Assembly (NCBI GenBank): GCA_964588285.1
Contig: CAZPNX010000003.1
Location: 111,994-175,993, forward strand
Length of the DNA stretch: 64,000 nucleotides
Source: CAZPNX01 sp964588285
GTDB lineage: Bacteria > Edwardsbacteria > AC1 > EtOH8
Reading direction: 5' to 3'
Positions 43,991 through 54,647 of the stretch are shown here, in pieces. The number at the start of each line of letters is the position of its first letter. Within the stretch, counting starts at the first letter, position 1. The notes beneath the pieces were generated by a model. It was given only the letters and a program-made list of their open reading frames with translations. It was not told the origin of the DNA and ran no database searches. Both the position numbers and the translations under genes were made by a program.

Positions 43991-46009
43991 GTGTCCGACA
44001 GAAAACGATGGGTATACCTCTATGCCTGGGCCGTGGCCGCGTTGGGCCTGGGCTGGCTGGCGGCCGTGGTCGGCGGCCTGAACATTCCCTGGTGGTTGAT
44101 GCTGGCCATCTTCCTGCTGGAGGCAGTGGCCCAGGGCTTTTCGGTGGTGGTCGCCAGCGGGGTGGCCATCTCCCTGGACTTTGTCATCGTCTTCTTTACC
44201 TTCCTGACCTTCGGACCGCTACCGGCGGCCCTGGCCATCGCCATCAGCACCGTCATCCATCAGATCAGGAGGCGCAAGCCCTGGCCCCGAGTGTTTTTCG
44301 TGGCCGGCCAGTTCGTGCTGGTGACCTTTGCCATGGACGCGGTCTTCAGGTTCCTGGGCGGAGCCGCCGGTACCCAGCTGTTCGAGGCCAGCAGCATCGC
44401 CGCTATGGCGGCCGGACTGGTGACCTACGTCGGGCTGAACAATTTTTTGGTCTGCCTCTACCACATCATCGGCGGCGAGATGAAGTGGGCCGACCTGGGC
44501 CGGGTGATCGGAGTGGACGTCACCGTCAATTTCTGCCTGGCCCCCATCGCCGCCTTCGCCAGCTACTTCTACCATTCGTTGGGGCTGGCCATCCTGTTGG
44601 CCATGCTGGTGCCCACCGTGGTCCTGGGCTGGGGCCTGATCACCGTGCTGCGGCCGGGCAGCGGTAAACAGGCGGTGGGACTGCAGACCAGGCTGACGGC
44701 CTATTTCATGATCATCCTCTTCGTCACCTTTTTCCTGGCCATCGGGCTGATGGTGGTGGTTGTTTTCCGCCTTCTTTCCAGCATCTCGGCCGCCTATAAT
44801 GTACCTTTGGAGCTGCTGCAATCCTCGGAGAAAAGCATCGTCATTGCCGGGGTGTTTATCCTGATGGCTTCGGTGGTGGTAGTGGTGCTTTTGGTGCGGA
44901 CCATCACCAAACAGCTGGTGCTCAAGCCCATCCAGGCCCTCTCCGGCATGCTCAGGGAGATGACCGAGGGCTCCTCGGACTTGACCAAGCGCCTGCCCGA
45001 GGGGGGCGACGAGCTGGGAGAGATGACCCGGTACTTCAACCGCTTTCTGGCCAAGCTGGAGGAACTGGTACGGACCGTGGTCAACACCGCCAACACCGTG
45101 GCCACCACTTCGGAGGAGTTGGCGGCCTCAACCCAGGAAATGAGCGCCTCCCAGGAGGAAATCTCGGCCACGGTGCAACGCATCTCCCAGGGGACCTCCA
45201 CCCAGGTGTCGTCGGTGGCCGAGACCAAGCAGGCGGTGGAGGAGATATCGGCTTCGGTGGAGGAGGTCAACAACAACTCCCAGGCCTCGGCCCAGGCGGC
45301 CGCCCAGGCCCTGCAGCTGGCCTCGGAGGGCGGTAACACCATGATGTCCATCGTCGGCCAGATGGGAAAAATTGACAGCACCATGGGCCGGCTGTCCGAG
45401 GTGGTCGGCACCCTGGAGAAGAAAATGGGCGAGATCGGCAAGATCACCGAGCTCATTTCCTCCATCGCCTGGCGCACCAACCTGCTGGCCCTGAACGCGG
45501 CCATCGAAGCGGCCCGGGCCGGGGAGTCGGGGCGGGGCTTTGCGGTGGTGGCCGGCGAGGTCAAGAAGCTGGCCGAGCGCACCGCCGGGGCCACCAAGGA
45601 GATCGAGTCCCTCATCAAGCTGATCCAGGCCGAGATGTCCCAGACGGTGGAGGCCATGAACGAGGGCGCCCAGGAGGTGACCAGCGGCAAGGAGCTGGCC
45701 GGCAAGAGCAACCAGGCCTTCACCCACATCATCGAGTCGGTCAAACATTCGTCCGATGGCGCCCAGCAGATCTCCCAGGCCACCGGGCACCAGGTTGACG
45801 GTGTCAAGCGCATCGCCAAGGCCATGGAATCCATCGCCACCGTGGTCGAGGAGACGGCTTCGGGCATGGAGCAGACCGCGGCCGCCCAAGAGGAGCAGAT
45901 GGCCTCGATGGAGGAGATGACGGCCTCGGCCCAGGAGCTGGCCCGCTCGGCCGAGGAGCTCAAGCGGCTGGTCAGGAGCTTCCTGGTGAGCGAGGAGGGG
46001 CAAAGATGA
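43991..46009 (+). CDS. methyl-accepting chemotaxis protein with polytopic membrane sensor (first receptor)
   Basis: 672 aa. About nine TM helices fill the first 310 residues with only short loops. A HAMP domain (RTITKQLVLKPIQALSGMLREM) and a long signalling coiled coil follow. The CheA/CheW-contact tip reads AWRTNLLALNAAIEAARAGE, then GRGFAVVAGEVKKLAERT. Gln/Glu pairs in the helices are potential CheR/CheB/CheD sites. GTG 43991 is preferred over an in-frame TTG at 43946, as GGGAGG lies 7 nt upstream. With no periplasmic domain, it probably senses within or at the membrane. Confidence 0.93.
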   Translation: MSDRKRWVYLYAWAVAALGLGWLAAVVGGLNIPWWLMLAIFLLEAVAQGFSVVVASGVAISLDFVIVFFTFLTFGPLPAALAIAISTVIHQIRRRKPWPRVFFVAGQFVLVTFAMDAVFRFLGGAAGTQLFEASSIAAMAAGLVTYVGLNNFLVCLYHIIGGEMKWADLGRVIGVDVTVNFCLAPIAAFASYFYHSLGLAILLAMLVPTVVLGWGLITVLRPGSGKQAVGLQTRLTAYFMIILFVTFFLAIGLMVVVVFRLLSSISAAYNVPLELLQSSEKSIVIAGVFILMASVVVVVLLVRTITKQLVLKPIQALSGMLREMTEGSSDLTKRLPEGGDELGEMTRYFNRFLAKLEELVRTVVNTANTVATTSEELAASTQEMSASQEEISATVQRISQGTSTQVSSVAETKQAVEEISASVEEVNNNSQASAQAAAQALQLASEGGNTMMSIVGQMGKIDSTMGRLSEVVGTLEKKMGEIGKITELISSIAWRTNLLALNAAIEAARAGESGRGFAVVAGEVKKLAERTAGATKEIESLIKLIQAEMSQTVEAMNEGAQEVTSGKELAGKSNQAFTHIIESVKHSSDGAQQISQATGHQVDGVKRIAKAMESIATVVEETASGMEQTAAAQEEQMASMEEMTASAQELARSAEELKRLVRSFLVSEEGQR

Positions 46010-47772
46010 AACACGGCAAGTTCAAGCTGCTGGAGTTGGGACCCAATCTGATCGGAGCCCTGTTCGGGGCGCCGCTGCTCTTGATCTTCATCAGCCAGGC
46101 GGTTCATTTTACCCCCCAGGCCCTGAGGCTGATGCCTTGGGTGACCTTGGCGGTGGTCGTTTCAATGGTGGCCACGGCCAGAACGATCAGCCGCAAAAAC
46201 ATGAAGACTCTGGCCCGCTTCTTCATCGAGGGGGACACCAGCCCCCAGTCGGCCGAGGAGGCCATGAGGGTGGCCCTGAGGCTGCCCCTGAGGCGCTCGC
46301 TGCATCTGGCGGTCGAGTTTCTTATCGGCGGCCCGTTGGTATTGTTGATATTATCGGTTTTCGATGTCGGTACCAGCCCCGCTATTATACCGCATATCAT
46401 CGTCCCTTGCCTCATCTCCGGGCTGGTGGCAGGTGCCCTGGCCTTCCTGACCTTGGAATCCCTGCTGCATCCCTACATATCGCTTTTGGCCCTCAACCTG
46501 GATCTGGAGGCCGAAAAGCTGGCCTATGGCACCCAGCGCATCAGCATCACCTGGAGGCTGATGGCCCTGTTCTTCACCGTCATGCTGCTCTCTTTGGTCT
46601 TCGGACTGACCCTGGCCAGGTACGGCCACATCTGGTACGTGGCCGGACTGGGGGTGGCGGCCACCGCCATCATCGGCTATCTGACGGCCCGGAACATCAA
46701 CCGCACTTTGCAATCATTAACCGGCATACTGTCCAGCATCTCCCAGGGAAAGGGAGGCGTCACCCAGCACCTGCCCATTATGGGCAACGACGAGTTGGGC
46801 GACCTCTGCCTCCAATATAACCATTTTGTGACCAAGATCCACCGCATGCTGCAGGAGCTGGCCAAGGTGGCCTCGGAGCTGGCCGGCAGCTCCCAGGAGC
46901 TGGCTGCCTCCTCCCAGGAGATGAACGCCTCCACCCAGGAGATCGCCTCCACCATCCAGCAGATCTCCAAGGGGGCCTCGCTGCAGTCGGAGAGGCTGAC
47001 CCAGGTGGTCAAGGAGGTGGAGAACCTGTCATCGGCCATCAAGCGCATCGACTCCCAGGGCCGGATGACCATGGTCTCCTCCCAAAAGGCCATCGAATCC
47101 TCCCAGGTGGGCGCCCGCAAGACCTCGGAGACGGTGCGGCGGATGGCCGAAATCTTCTCGGCCATGGAGGAGACCACCCGCCAGGTGCAGGAGCTGCAGA
47201 CCCGGGCCAAGCATATCGGACAGGTGGTGGACATGATCTCCGGCATCTCCCAACAGACCGACTTCCTGGCCCTGAACGCAGCCATCGAAGCGGCCCGGGC
47301 CGGCGAGGCCGGCAAGGGTTTTTCAGTGGTGGCCGACGAGATCCGCACCCTAGCGGTCGAGGCCGGCAAGTCGGCCCAACAGGTGACCGAGCTCATCCGC
47401 GAGGTGGAGAAGGAAATCTACAAGACGGTGGACGAGATCGGCCGGGCCCGGGGCATCATCGAGTCCAGCAAGGGGACGGTGGACGAGACCGAGCAGGCCC
47501 TGCGGGTGATCAACAGTACCGTGGCCGTGGCCGGGACCATGGTCAAGCAGATAGCCGACTCCGGCCATTCTCAGAACACCAGCGTCGGCCACGTGGTGCA
47601 GCTGGCCTCAGAGGTCTCCACCGTGGCCATCGAGGCGGCGGCCTCGACCCAAGAGGTGGCGGCGGCCGTCCAGCAACAGACGGCCTCGATGCAGGAGCTT
47701 TCGGCCGTGGCCCAAACCCTGTCGGAGACGGCCGAGAAGCTGAACTCGCTGGTGACCGAATTCGGCGTCTAG
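46006..47772 (+). CDS. methyl-accepting chemotaxis protein with polytopic membrane sensor (second receptor)
   Basis: 588 aa. Six hydrophobic segments in the first 225 residues, in three hairpins separated by cytosolic stretches (for example RTISRKNMKTLARFFIEG, then HLAVEFLIGGPLVLLILS). A HAMP-like segment follows, then the signalling domain with tip QQTDFLALNAAIEAARAGEAGKGFSVVADEIRTLA. No periplasmic ligand domain. It overlaps the first receptor by 4 nt (ATGA), so the two are made together and may form mixed arrays. Confidence 0.92.
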   Translation: MKHGKFKLLELGPNLIGALFGAPLLLIFISQAVHFTPQALRLMPWVTLAVVVSMVATARTISRKNMKTLARFFIEGDTSPQSAEEAMRVALRLPLRRSLHLAVEFLIGGPLVLLILSVFDVGTSPAIIPHIIVPCLISGLVAGALAFLTLESLLHPYISLLALNLDLEAEKLAYGTQRISITWRLMALFFTVMLLSLVFGLTLARYGHIWYVAGLGVAATAIIGYLTARNINRTLQSLTGILSSISQGKGGVTQHLPIMGNDELGDLCLQYNHFVTKIHRMLQELAKVASELAGSSQELAASSQEMNASTQEIASTIQQISKGASLQSERLTQVVKEVENLSSAIKRIDSQGRMTMVSSQKAIESSQVGARKTSETVRRMAEIFSAMEETTRQVQELQTRAKHIGQVVDMISGISQQTDFLALNAAIEAARAGEAGKGFSVVADEIRTLAVEAGKSAQQVTELIREVEKEIYKTVDEIGRARGIIESSKGTVDETEQALRVINSTVAVAGTMVKQIADSGHSQNTSVGHVVQLASEVSTVAIEAAASTQEVAAAVQQQTASMQELSAVAQTLSETAEKLNSLVTEFGV

Positions 47773-47788
47773 GCGCGATGAAAACGAC

Positions 47789-47810
47789 CATTCGACTTCG
47801 CTCAGGGCTG
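47789..47810. repeat. short dispersed repeat CATTCGACTTCGCTCAGGGC
   Basis: Variant of the CTTCGACTCGGCTCAG element found at 12363 and 31501; it lies in the 114-nt gap between the second receptor and the third CheW-like gene. Confidence 0.6.
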
Positions 47811-47886
47811 GAAAACGAAGACGAATACATGGCGAGATTGACTCCGGACTTAAGGCTGATTCGTATTATGATTACAGGGATTTGAC

Positions 47887-48255
47887 ATGCGCTTTCTCAC
47901 CTTCGAGATAGGCGGGCACCGGCTGGCGGTCCCGGCCGAAAACGTGGTCTCGGTAGGCAGGCCCTATGCCAAGGAGAAGGTGCATTCCGCCGATGTCCGG
48001 CGTTTGCTGGGGGCAGGCTCCGGGGACGAGGCCGGCCCTCAGGTGATCACCTGCCGGGTAAGGAAGAAGCTGGTGGAGTTTCCGGTGGATCGAGTGTTGA
48101 ATCTGGAGGAATGTCGCGACCAACAAATAAAGCCATGGCCGGCGGCGCTGAGCGGCCATAGCCTGTTCAAGGGCTTGGTCGATCTCAAGGGGTCTCTATT
48201 TCTTATTCTGGACCTGGAGCCCGTTTCGGCCGAAGCGGGGCGCATCCGACGGTGA
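47887..48255 (+). CDS. short CheW-like protein (third copy)
   Basis: 122 aa, about 20-30 residues shorter than a normal CheW. It begins MRFLTFEIGGHRLAVPAENVVSV and has LFKGLVDLKGSLFLILDLEPV, so the strand order of CheW is recognisable, but the middle is degenerate. Its stop overlaps the start of the PEGA kinase by 4 nt (GTGA), which suggests it couples the receptors to that kinase (inference). Confidence 0.75.
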   Translation: MRFLTFEIGGHRLAVPAENVVSVGRPYAKEKVHSADVRRLLGAGSGDEAGPQVITCRVRKKLVEFPVDRVLNLEECRDQQIKPWPAALSGHSLFKGLVDLKGSLFLILDLEPVSAEAGRIRR

Positions 48256-49982
48256 GACAGGTCGGCCAATATCTGATAGAAAGGCTGATTTCCACCGGCG
48301 GAATGTCCACCCTGTATCTGGGACGCCACCGGGAGATGGGACGCTTGGTGGCTCTCAAGCAGCTCCATCCCCATCTGGCCCGGGATCAGGCCCTGGTGAA
48401 GAGGTTTGAGCGCGAGGCTAAGATCCTGGGAGGGCTGCGGCACCATAACATCGTCGACATCATCGATTTCTTCCGGCACCAGGACTCCTATTACATAGTT
48501 CTGGAATACATCGAGGGCTGCTCTTTGAAGGAACTGCTGGCGGCCAGATGCCCGTTGCCGGTGACCGCAGCCGCCCACATCGGCGTCCAGGCGGCCCAGG
48601 GACTTAGCTATGCCCACAGCCGCGGGGTGGTGCATCGCGATATCAAGCCGGCCAACGTCATGTTCACCGCCTTGGGCGTGGCCAAGATCGCCGACTTCGG
48701 ACTGGCCTTCGCCAAGGAGGCGCTGGGGCTGACCGATCCCGGCACCTTCTTCGGCACTCCGGCCTATTTGGCGCCGGAGCAGATCCGCGGGGAGAAGGGT
48801 GATGCCGGCTCCGATTTGTTCTCCTTCGGAGTGGTGCTTTACGAGATGTTGTCCGGGGCCAACCCTTTCGCCGGCGGCAGCCCCAGCGAATGCATCGATC
48901 GGGTGCTCAGGCTGAAGCCGCCCCGCCTTTCGGCCCAAAACCCGGGGATACCCCCGGGGCTGGGGTCTTTAGTCTCCGATTTATTAGAGAAGGATCCGGC
49001 CAAAAGGCTCCGCAGCGCCGGAGAGGCGGCCGCCAGGCTGGAGCCCTATGCCTTCATCACCGGAGAGGGGGTGGCCCGGCTGCTGGCCGATCCCAAAGGC
49101 TACCAGACGCGTCGGGAGGATCAGCAGGCTTTGGACCGGCTGTCGCGGCGGGAGCGCCAGGCCAAGGCTTTAGGCAGATATCTGACATACGCGGCCGCCT
49201 GTTTGGTTGCGGCAGGACTAGTATGGGGGGGCGTCAGGTGGGGCCTGCCTCCTGCCGGGAAGCTTTTTACCAGACCAAAGCCGGCTCCTGTAACCCCTGC
49301 AGCGGACAGCACCAAGACTGTTCCGGTTATTCCCTTGATTCCCGGTCAGACGCCGCGGCTGCGGATCTCAGGCACCACCGGAGCCCAGATCTTTCTGGAG
49401 GGAAGGCCGAGAGGAAGGATACCTCTCTCGGTCGAGGGCCTAAAGCCCGGCCGGATGCGGCTTAGGGCCGAGCTGGAAGGCTATCAACCCTATGAAAAAA
49501 TAGTATCCATTCCCTCCGGCCGGGATCTGGATCTGGCGGTCAATCTGTCGCCGTCTCCACGGGGGCCCGGTTATCTGGGACTGACGGTCTCGCCTTGGGC
49601 CGAGGTCTACGTCGACGGACGCTTTATTGACCGGACGCCGCTAGGCGGTCTGCTTAAGCTGGAAGCTGGCCGAAGGCAGTTGCTGCTCCGCCATCCCAAC
49701 CGACGCGATTATGCCCAGGAGATCGACATCAAGCCCGGCGACACCCTTAAACTGGAGGTGGCCATGCCCCAGGCCTGGGGATACCTGGCGGTGACGGCCG
49801 CGCCTTGGGCCGAGGTCTTCATAGATGGGGTTTCGGTCGGGACCACACCGCTGGCCCAGCCGCTTAAAATCTCCATAGGTGACCATGACATCAGGCTGGT
49901 GGGGCCGGGAGGCCGGGAGTGGAGGGAGACCGTCAGGATCGTTGAAGCGGAGACTTTAAGGACGGGAGCCGATCTGCGGTGA
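48252..49982 (+). CDS. Ser/Thr protein kinase with TM and three PEGA domains
   Basis: 576 aa. Complete Hanks kinase domain (5-265): Lys36 in VALKQL, HRDIKPAN with Asp130, ADFG with Asp148, and GTPAYLAPEQ. A basic stretch and one TM helix (311-330) follow. Three PEGA domains then lie outside the cytoplasm (about 368-433, 441-505, 510-575; each has an AE(V)YVDG or IFLEGRP type hairpin). This is PASTA-kinase topology with PEGA as the probable surface-layer or wall-contact module. GTG start coupled to the short CheW-like gene. Confidence 0.93.
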   Translation: MRQVGQYLIERLISTGGMSTLYLGRHREMGRLVALKQLHPHLARDQALVKRFEREAKILGGLRHHNIVDIIDFFRHQDSYYIVLEYIEGCSLKELLAARCPLPVTAAAHIGVQAAQGLSYAHSRGVVHRDIKPANVMFTALGVAKIADFGLAFAKEALGLTDPGTFFGTPAYLAPEQIRGEKGDAGSDLFSFGVVLYEMLSGANPFAGGSPSECIDRVLRLKPPRLSAQNPGIPPGLGSLVSDLLEKDPAKRLRSAGEAAARLEPYAFITGEGVARLLADPKGYQTRREDQQALDRLSRRERQAKALGRYLTYAAACLVAAGLVWGGVRWGLPPAGKLFTRPKPAPVTPAADSTKTVPVIPLIPGQTPRLRISGTTGAQIFLEGRPRGRIPLSVEGLKPGRMRLRAELEGYQPYEKIVSIPSGRDLDLAVNLSPSPRGPGYLGLTVSPWAEVYVDGRFIDRTPLGGLLKLEAGRRQLLLRHPNRRDYAQEIDIKPGDTLKLEVAMPQAWGYLAVTAAPWAEVFIDGVSVGTTPLAQPLKISIGDHDIRLVGPGGREWRETVRIVEAETLRTGADLR

Positions 49983-50695
49983 CTATAATAGTTTGGCTTT
50001 TCGTTTTTCTGGCGGCTTGGGCCGGGACGGACGCTTTGGCGGCGGAACCGGCCGAAGATCCGCTCAAGACGGTGGCCACGGATTATGATCAGGGGCGCTA
50101 CCAGCAGGCGGCCGAGGCGGCGGCGGCGGCCCTGGCCGACACTTCCCAAATGGATTTAGAAACCGTCTCCTATCTGCTGACCTATCGTTCTTTTTCCTTA
50201 GTGGCATTGGGCCGGGAAGCCGAGGCCGAGGAGGAGTTTCTCAAACTTTTGTCACGGCAGCCCAAGTTGGAGCTCAACCCCGAGTTCGTTTCACCCAAGA
50301 TCATCGAGGTTTTTAAGCGGGCCAGGAGCAAGTTCCGAGCCCAAACCCAGGCCCGGCCGCCGGAGCCAGGGCCGCTTTTCGCCAAGCCAAAACCCACCAA
50401 GGCTCAGGCGATGTGGAGATCCCTGCTCTGGCCGGGCTGGGGACAGCGTTACCGGGGCAGCCGGCTCAAGGCTTCCATTCTCCAAGGTGCTTCGCTGGGG
50501 GCCCTGGGCGCTTGGGGGGCGCTGGAGCTGGGCGCCCGTCGGGCGCGTCAGGATTATCTGGAGGGCACCGAACCCAGCCAGATTCAATCAGCCTATAACA
50601 CCTACAACAGTTGGTACCGGGCCCGGAACTTGGCGGTCAACTGCGTGGTGGCTGTCTGGCTTTACAACTTGGTGGATGTGATGATGACGGAGTGA
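49979..50695 (+). CDS. exported TPR / DUF5683-like membrane protein
   Basis: 238 aa. Signal peptide (VWLFVFLAAWAGTDALAAE), one or two TPR-like helical hairpins (YDQGRYQQAAEAAAAALADTS), then a Pro-rich stretch. The C-terminal part is a DUF5683-like unit: SLLWPGWGQRYRGSRLKA, a hydrophobic helix, and RNLAVNCVVAVWLYNLVDVMM. The GTG start overlaps the kinase stop (GTGA). Probably a partner of the PEGA domains in the envelope. Confidence 0.8.
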   Translation: MTIIVWLFVFLAAWAGTDALAAEPAEDPLKTVATDYDQGRYQQAAEAAAAALADTSQMDLETVSYLLTYRSFSLVALGREAEAEEEFLKLLSRQPKLELNPEFVSPKIIEVFKRARSKFRAQTQARPPEPGPLFAKPKPTKAQAMWRSLLWPGWGQRYRGSRLKASILQGASLGALGAWGALELGARRARQDYLEGTEPSQIQSAYNTYNSWYRARNLAVNCVVAVWLYNLVDVMMTE

Positions 50696-50807
50696 TAGAG
50701 GCAGAAGGCAGGACTTAGAACTCAGAAAGCAGAACTCAGAAGGCAGAAGAGAGATCAAAGTCAGGTTCCTTGGCAATCAGTATAATCCGGAAAAGTTTTC
50801 GGATATT

Positions 50808-51776
50808 TTGAAACGACGACAGCTGATAGCCTTTTGGCGAAATATGATTCTGGCGGTGGCGGCCGGGGCTGTGTCATTTTTTCTCGGCTGCGGGCCGGAT
50901 GCGCCGCGCGACAATCCCTTGGACCCGGCCAATCTGGGAAGCGGGGTCTATGGCACCGTCTACCGGGGGACGGGGGGGGTCATCGCCGGGGCGGTGATCA
51001 CGGCCCGGCCGGCCAATATCGCCACCACCAGCGGCCAGGACGGTGCTTATAGCATCAGGCTGGAGGGCGGCCAGTACTTTCTGGAAGTGGTTTACAACGG
51101 GTACCGTACGGTGGTGGATACGGTGGAGGTGCCTTCGGACGGCCGGCTGCAGCATAACTTCATCCTCAAGGGGCTGGTCAGCTTCGACAGCGCCGGAGCC
51201 AGAACGGCCACGGTCAAGCCGCCATCCGGCCTGCAAACCTACAGCGCCCTGCCCTGGTGCCTGGCCTACCATCCGGACGGGGCCGGCTTTCTGGACGAAT
51301 ACGCCTTCACCTGCCGGGTGGACAGCTTCGTCCTCTATCCGGATTCGGCCGTCCCGGTGGACAACCACCGCAAGCGCTACATCTGGAACATCGTTCAGCT
51401 GCCCGGGGTGGGCAACTTCCCCCAGTGGATTGCGGGCCGGACGGTTTCCATCGTGGCTTCGTCGCCCAGCTATTCGCTGCTGGTACAGAGGACGGTGCCC
51501 GGCTTTTTGGAGCCCCTGCCCTACGATCTCTTACCGTCGGGAGGACAGAACTTCTACACGCCGGACACCCTGCGCTGGCAGAACGTTCTGACCAGCGTCA
51601 ACCTGTCGGTGGAGATCTGCCAGGGTCTGGCCTGCGTCTGGCGCCGTGACATTCCGTTCTCCAACCGAGTATATTGCGACACCTTGCTGGGGCAGGCGGT
51701 CTACACTTGGCGGGTGGTGATGCGGGACATCTACGGGAACACGGGGGCGGCCGAGGCGACTTTCTACCAACCTTAA
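50808..51776 (+). CDS. lipoprotein with carboxypeptidase-regulatory-like beta domain
   Basis: 322 aa from a TTG start, or 310 aa from ATG 50844. Signal peptide with lipobox FLGC (Cys28), then DNPLDP and GVYGTVYRGTGGVIAGAVITARPANIATTSGQDGAYSIRLEGGQYFLEVV, a peptidase-associated/CNA-B-like beta sandwich. The remaining 200 residues look beta-rich and of unknown class. Likely surface-exposed or periplasmic. Separated from the previous gene by 112 nt of GCAGAA/ACTCAGAA repetitive sequence. Confidence 0.8.
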   Translation: MKRRQLIAFWRNMILAVAAGAVSFFLGCGPDAPRDNPLDPANLGSGVYGTVYRGTGGVIAGAVITARPANIATTSGQDGAYSIRLEGGQYFLEVVYNGYRTVVDTVEVPSDGRLQHNFILKGLVSFDSAGARTATVKPPSGLQTYSALPWCLAYHPDGAGFLDEYAFTCRVDSFVLYPDSAVPVDNHRKRYIWNIVQLPGVGNFPQWIAGRTVSIVASSPSYSLLVQRTVPGFLEPLPYDLLPSGGQNFYTPDTLRWQNVLTSVNLSVEICQGLACVWRRDIPFSNRVYCDTLLGQAVYTWRVVMRDIYGNTGAAEATFYQP

Positions 51777-51799
51777 CCATGATTACCCGGATTTTGCAT

Positions 51800-51854
51800 G
51801 ATTACGCTGATTATTGCCGCGGCGCTGTCTGGTTCACCTCTTATTAGCGTAATC
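51800..51854. repeat. inverted repeat GATTACGCT / AGCGTAATC
   Basis: Nine-base arms at 51800-51808 and 51846-51854 with GCTGATTAT and CCGCGGCG between them, in the gap upstream of the second sigma-54 activator. Similar GACGCTGATGAACGCTGATT sequence occurs at 12168-12187. Confidence 0.55.
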
Positions 51855-51883
51855 TTATGCCATCCGTGTGATCAGGGAAAACA

Positions 51884-53386
<1,503 letters not shown>

Positions 53387-53545
53387 AGTAAAATATATTA
53401 GTAAGTACTAGCCCTAAAGTTGGCATGCTTTTTCAAGCGATCTCAACTAGGCGCAGACAAGTCTGACCTTAATAAAGCATGTTAAGAAAAAGTTTTCGCC
53501 TTAGGTGTTTTCACTTTGAGTTTATAGAGGTCCGGTGGGAGGATA

Positions 53546-54643
53546 ATGAAGTTTCGAGGCAACTGCCGCCATTTCCTAGGCGACCGGCCCTGCGCATACG
53601 GCGGCCAGTGCGGGAGGTGTAAGAGTTATCAGCCTTGGAGAGAGCGATGGCTGATCATCAAGATGGCGGCCAAGGGGGACGTGCTGCGTACCACTCCGCT
53701 GGCTAGGGCCATAAAGCAGACTTGCTCTGATGCTAGGGTCACCTGGCTGACTGATTCCGACGCATTGCCGCTGCTTCGGCACAATCCGCATATAGACCGG
53801 CTGCTGCCCTACCAGCTAGAATCTCTGGTTCAGTTAGGCTCCGAAAGGTTCGATCGTCTAATATGTCTGGACAAGGAAACGAGGGCTGTGGCCTTAGCCA
53901 TGTCGGTGGAGGCGAAGCGAAAGCACGGCTTCGGTTGGGATCCCCGCGGATTTCTCATCCCCCTGGATGTCCGAGCTGAATACCTATTCCGGATGGGGCT
54001 GTCAAACGAGCTTAAATTTAAAAGGAACCGAAAAAGCTACCAACAGATGGTAGTCGAGGCGGCCGGTTTAGAATACAATGGCCAAGGTTACCATTATACG
54101 GTAACCACAGAGGAGTCGAAATGGGCATCAGCCTTCCTTCGCAAGATGTTTAGGGCCGGAGATGGTAGGCCCTGGATTGGCATCAACACCGGTACCGGCA
54201 GAGCCTATCCAACCAAGGCCTGGACGACAGCCAACCTGGCCGGTTTAGCCAGAGGTTTGAGAAAAAGCAAGCTCGGCACGCCGGTAATTCTGGGCGGCCC
54301 AGCCGAGAAGGAGACGGTCAGCCGGATTCGCCGCCTATGCCCAGGCATACCGGCTATACCTACGAATCTTGACATAAGGCTTTTTGCGGCGATAATCTCA
54401 TATCTGGACGTAGTGGTCAGCAGCGACAGCTTGGCAATGCACTTGGGGATCGCCTTAAAGAAGAAGGTCATTGCCTTGTTCGGTCCAACCGCCAGCCAAG
54501 AGGTTGACCTTTACGGCTTAGGTGAAAAGCTGAAACTGGACTTGGAATGTTCGCCCTGTTATCGGGCGTGGTGTCCGGAACCAAGGTGCATGTTGGAACT
54601 GAGACCGGAAGCGGTACTGGAAGCGGTGAAGCGGAACCTATGA
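53546..54643 (+). CDS. GT9 glycosyltransferase (heptosyltransferase-like) with Cys-rich N-terminus
   Basis: 365 aa. GT9 fold: WLIIKMAAKGDVLRTTPLARAIKQ at the start, GINTGTGRAYPTKAW (donor-site glycine region), LGGPAEKETVSRI, SSDSLAMHLGIALKKKVIALFGPT near the end. It transfers heptose or a related sugar from an ADP/NDP donor to lipid A core or a surface glycan. The first 30 residues carry Cys6, Cys15, Cys21 and Cys24 (GNCRHFLGDRPC, QCGRC), possibly a zinc or iron site; I recall similar CRHF-x4-PC starts in other GT9 proteins. TGGGAGGAT precedes the ATG. First gene of the biosynthetic cluster. Confidence 0.88.
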   Translation: MKFRGNCRHFLGDRPCAYGGQCGRCKSYQPWRERWLIIKMAAKGDVLRTTPLARAIKQTCSDARVTWLTDSDALPLLRHNPHIDRLLPYQLESLVQLGSERFDRLICLDKETRAVALAMSVEAKRKHGFGWDPRGFLIPLDVRAEYLFRMGLSNELKFKRNRKSYQQMVVEAAGLEYNGQGYHYTVTTEESKWASAFLRKMFRAGDGRPWIGINTGTGRAYPTKAWTTANLAGLARGLRKSKLGTPVILGGPAEKETVSRIRRLCPGIPAIPTNLDIRLFAAIISYLDVVVSSDSLAMHLGIALKKKVIALFGPTASQEVDLYGLGEKLKLDLECSPCYRAWCPEPRCMLELRPEAVLEAVKRNL

Positions 54644-54647
54644 CGGA

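Noticed and set aside
53420..53440. sigma-54-like TTGGCATGC upstream of the GT9 gene
   Set aside because: The -12 GC is absent at the required 10-bp spacing from GG (CA is found), so it is not a credible -24/-12 promoter.
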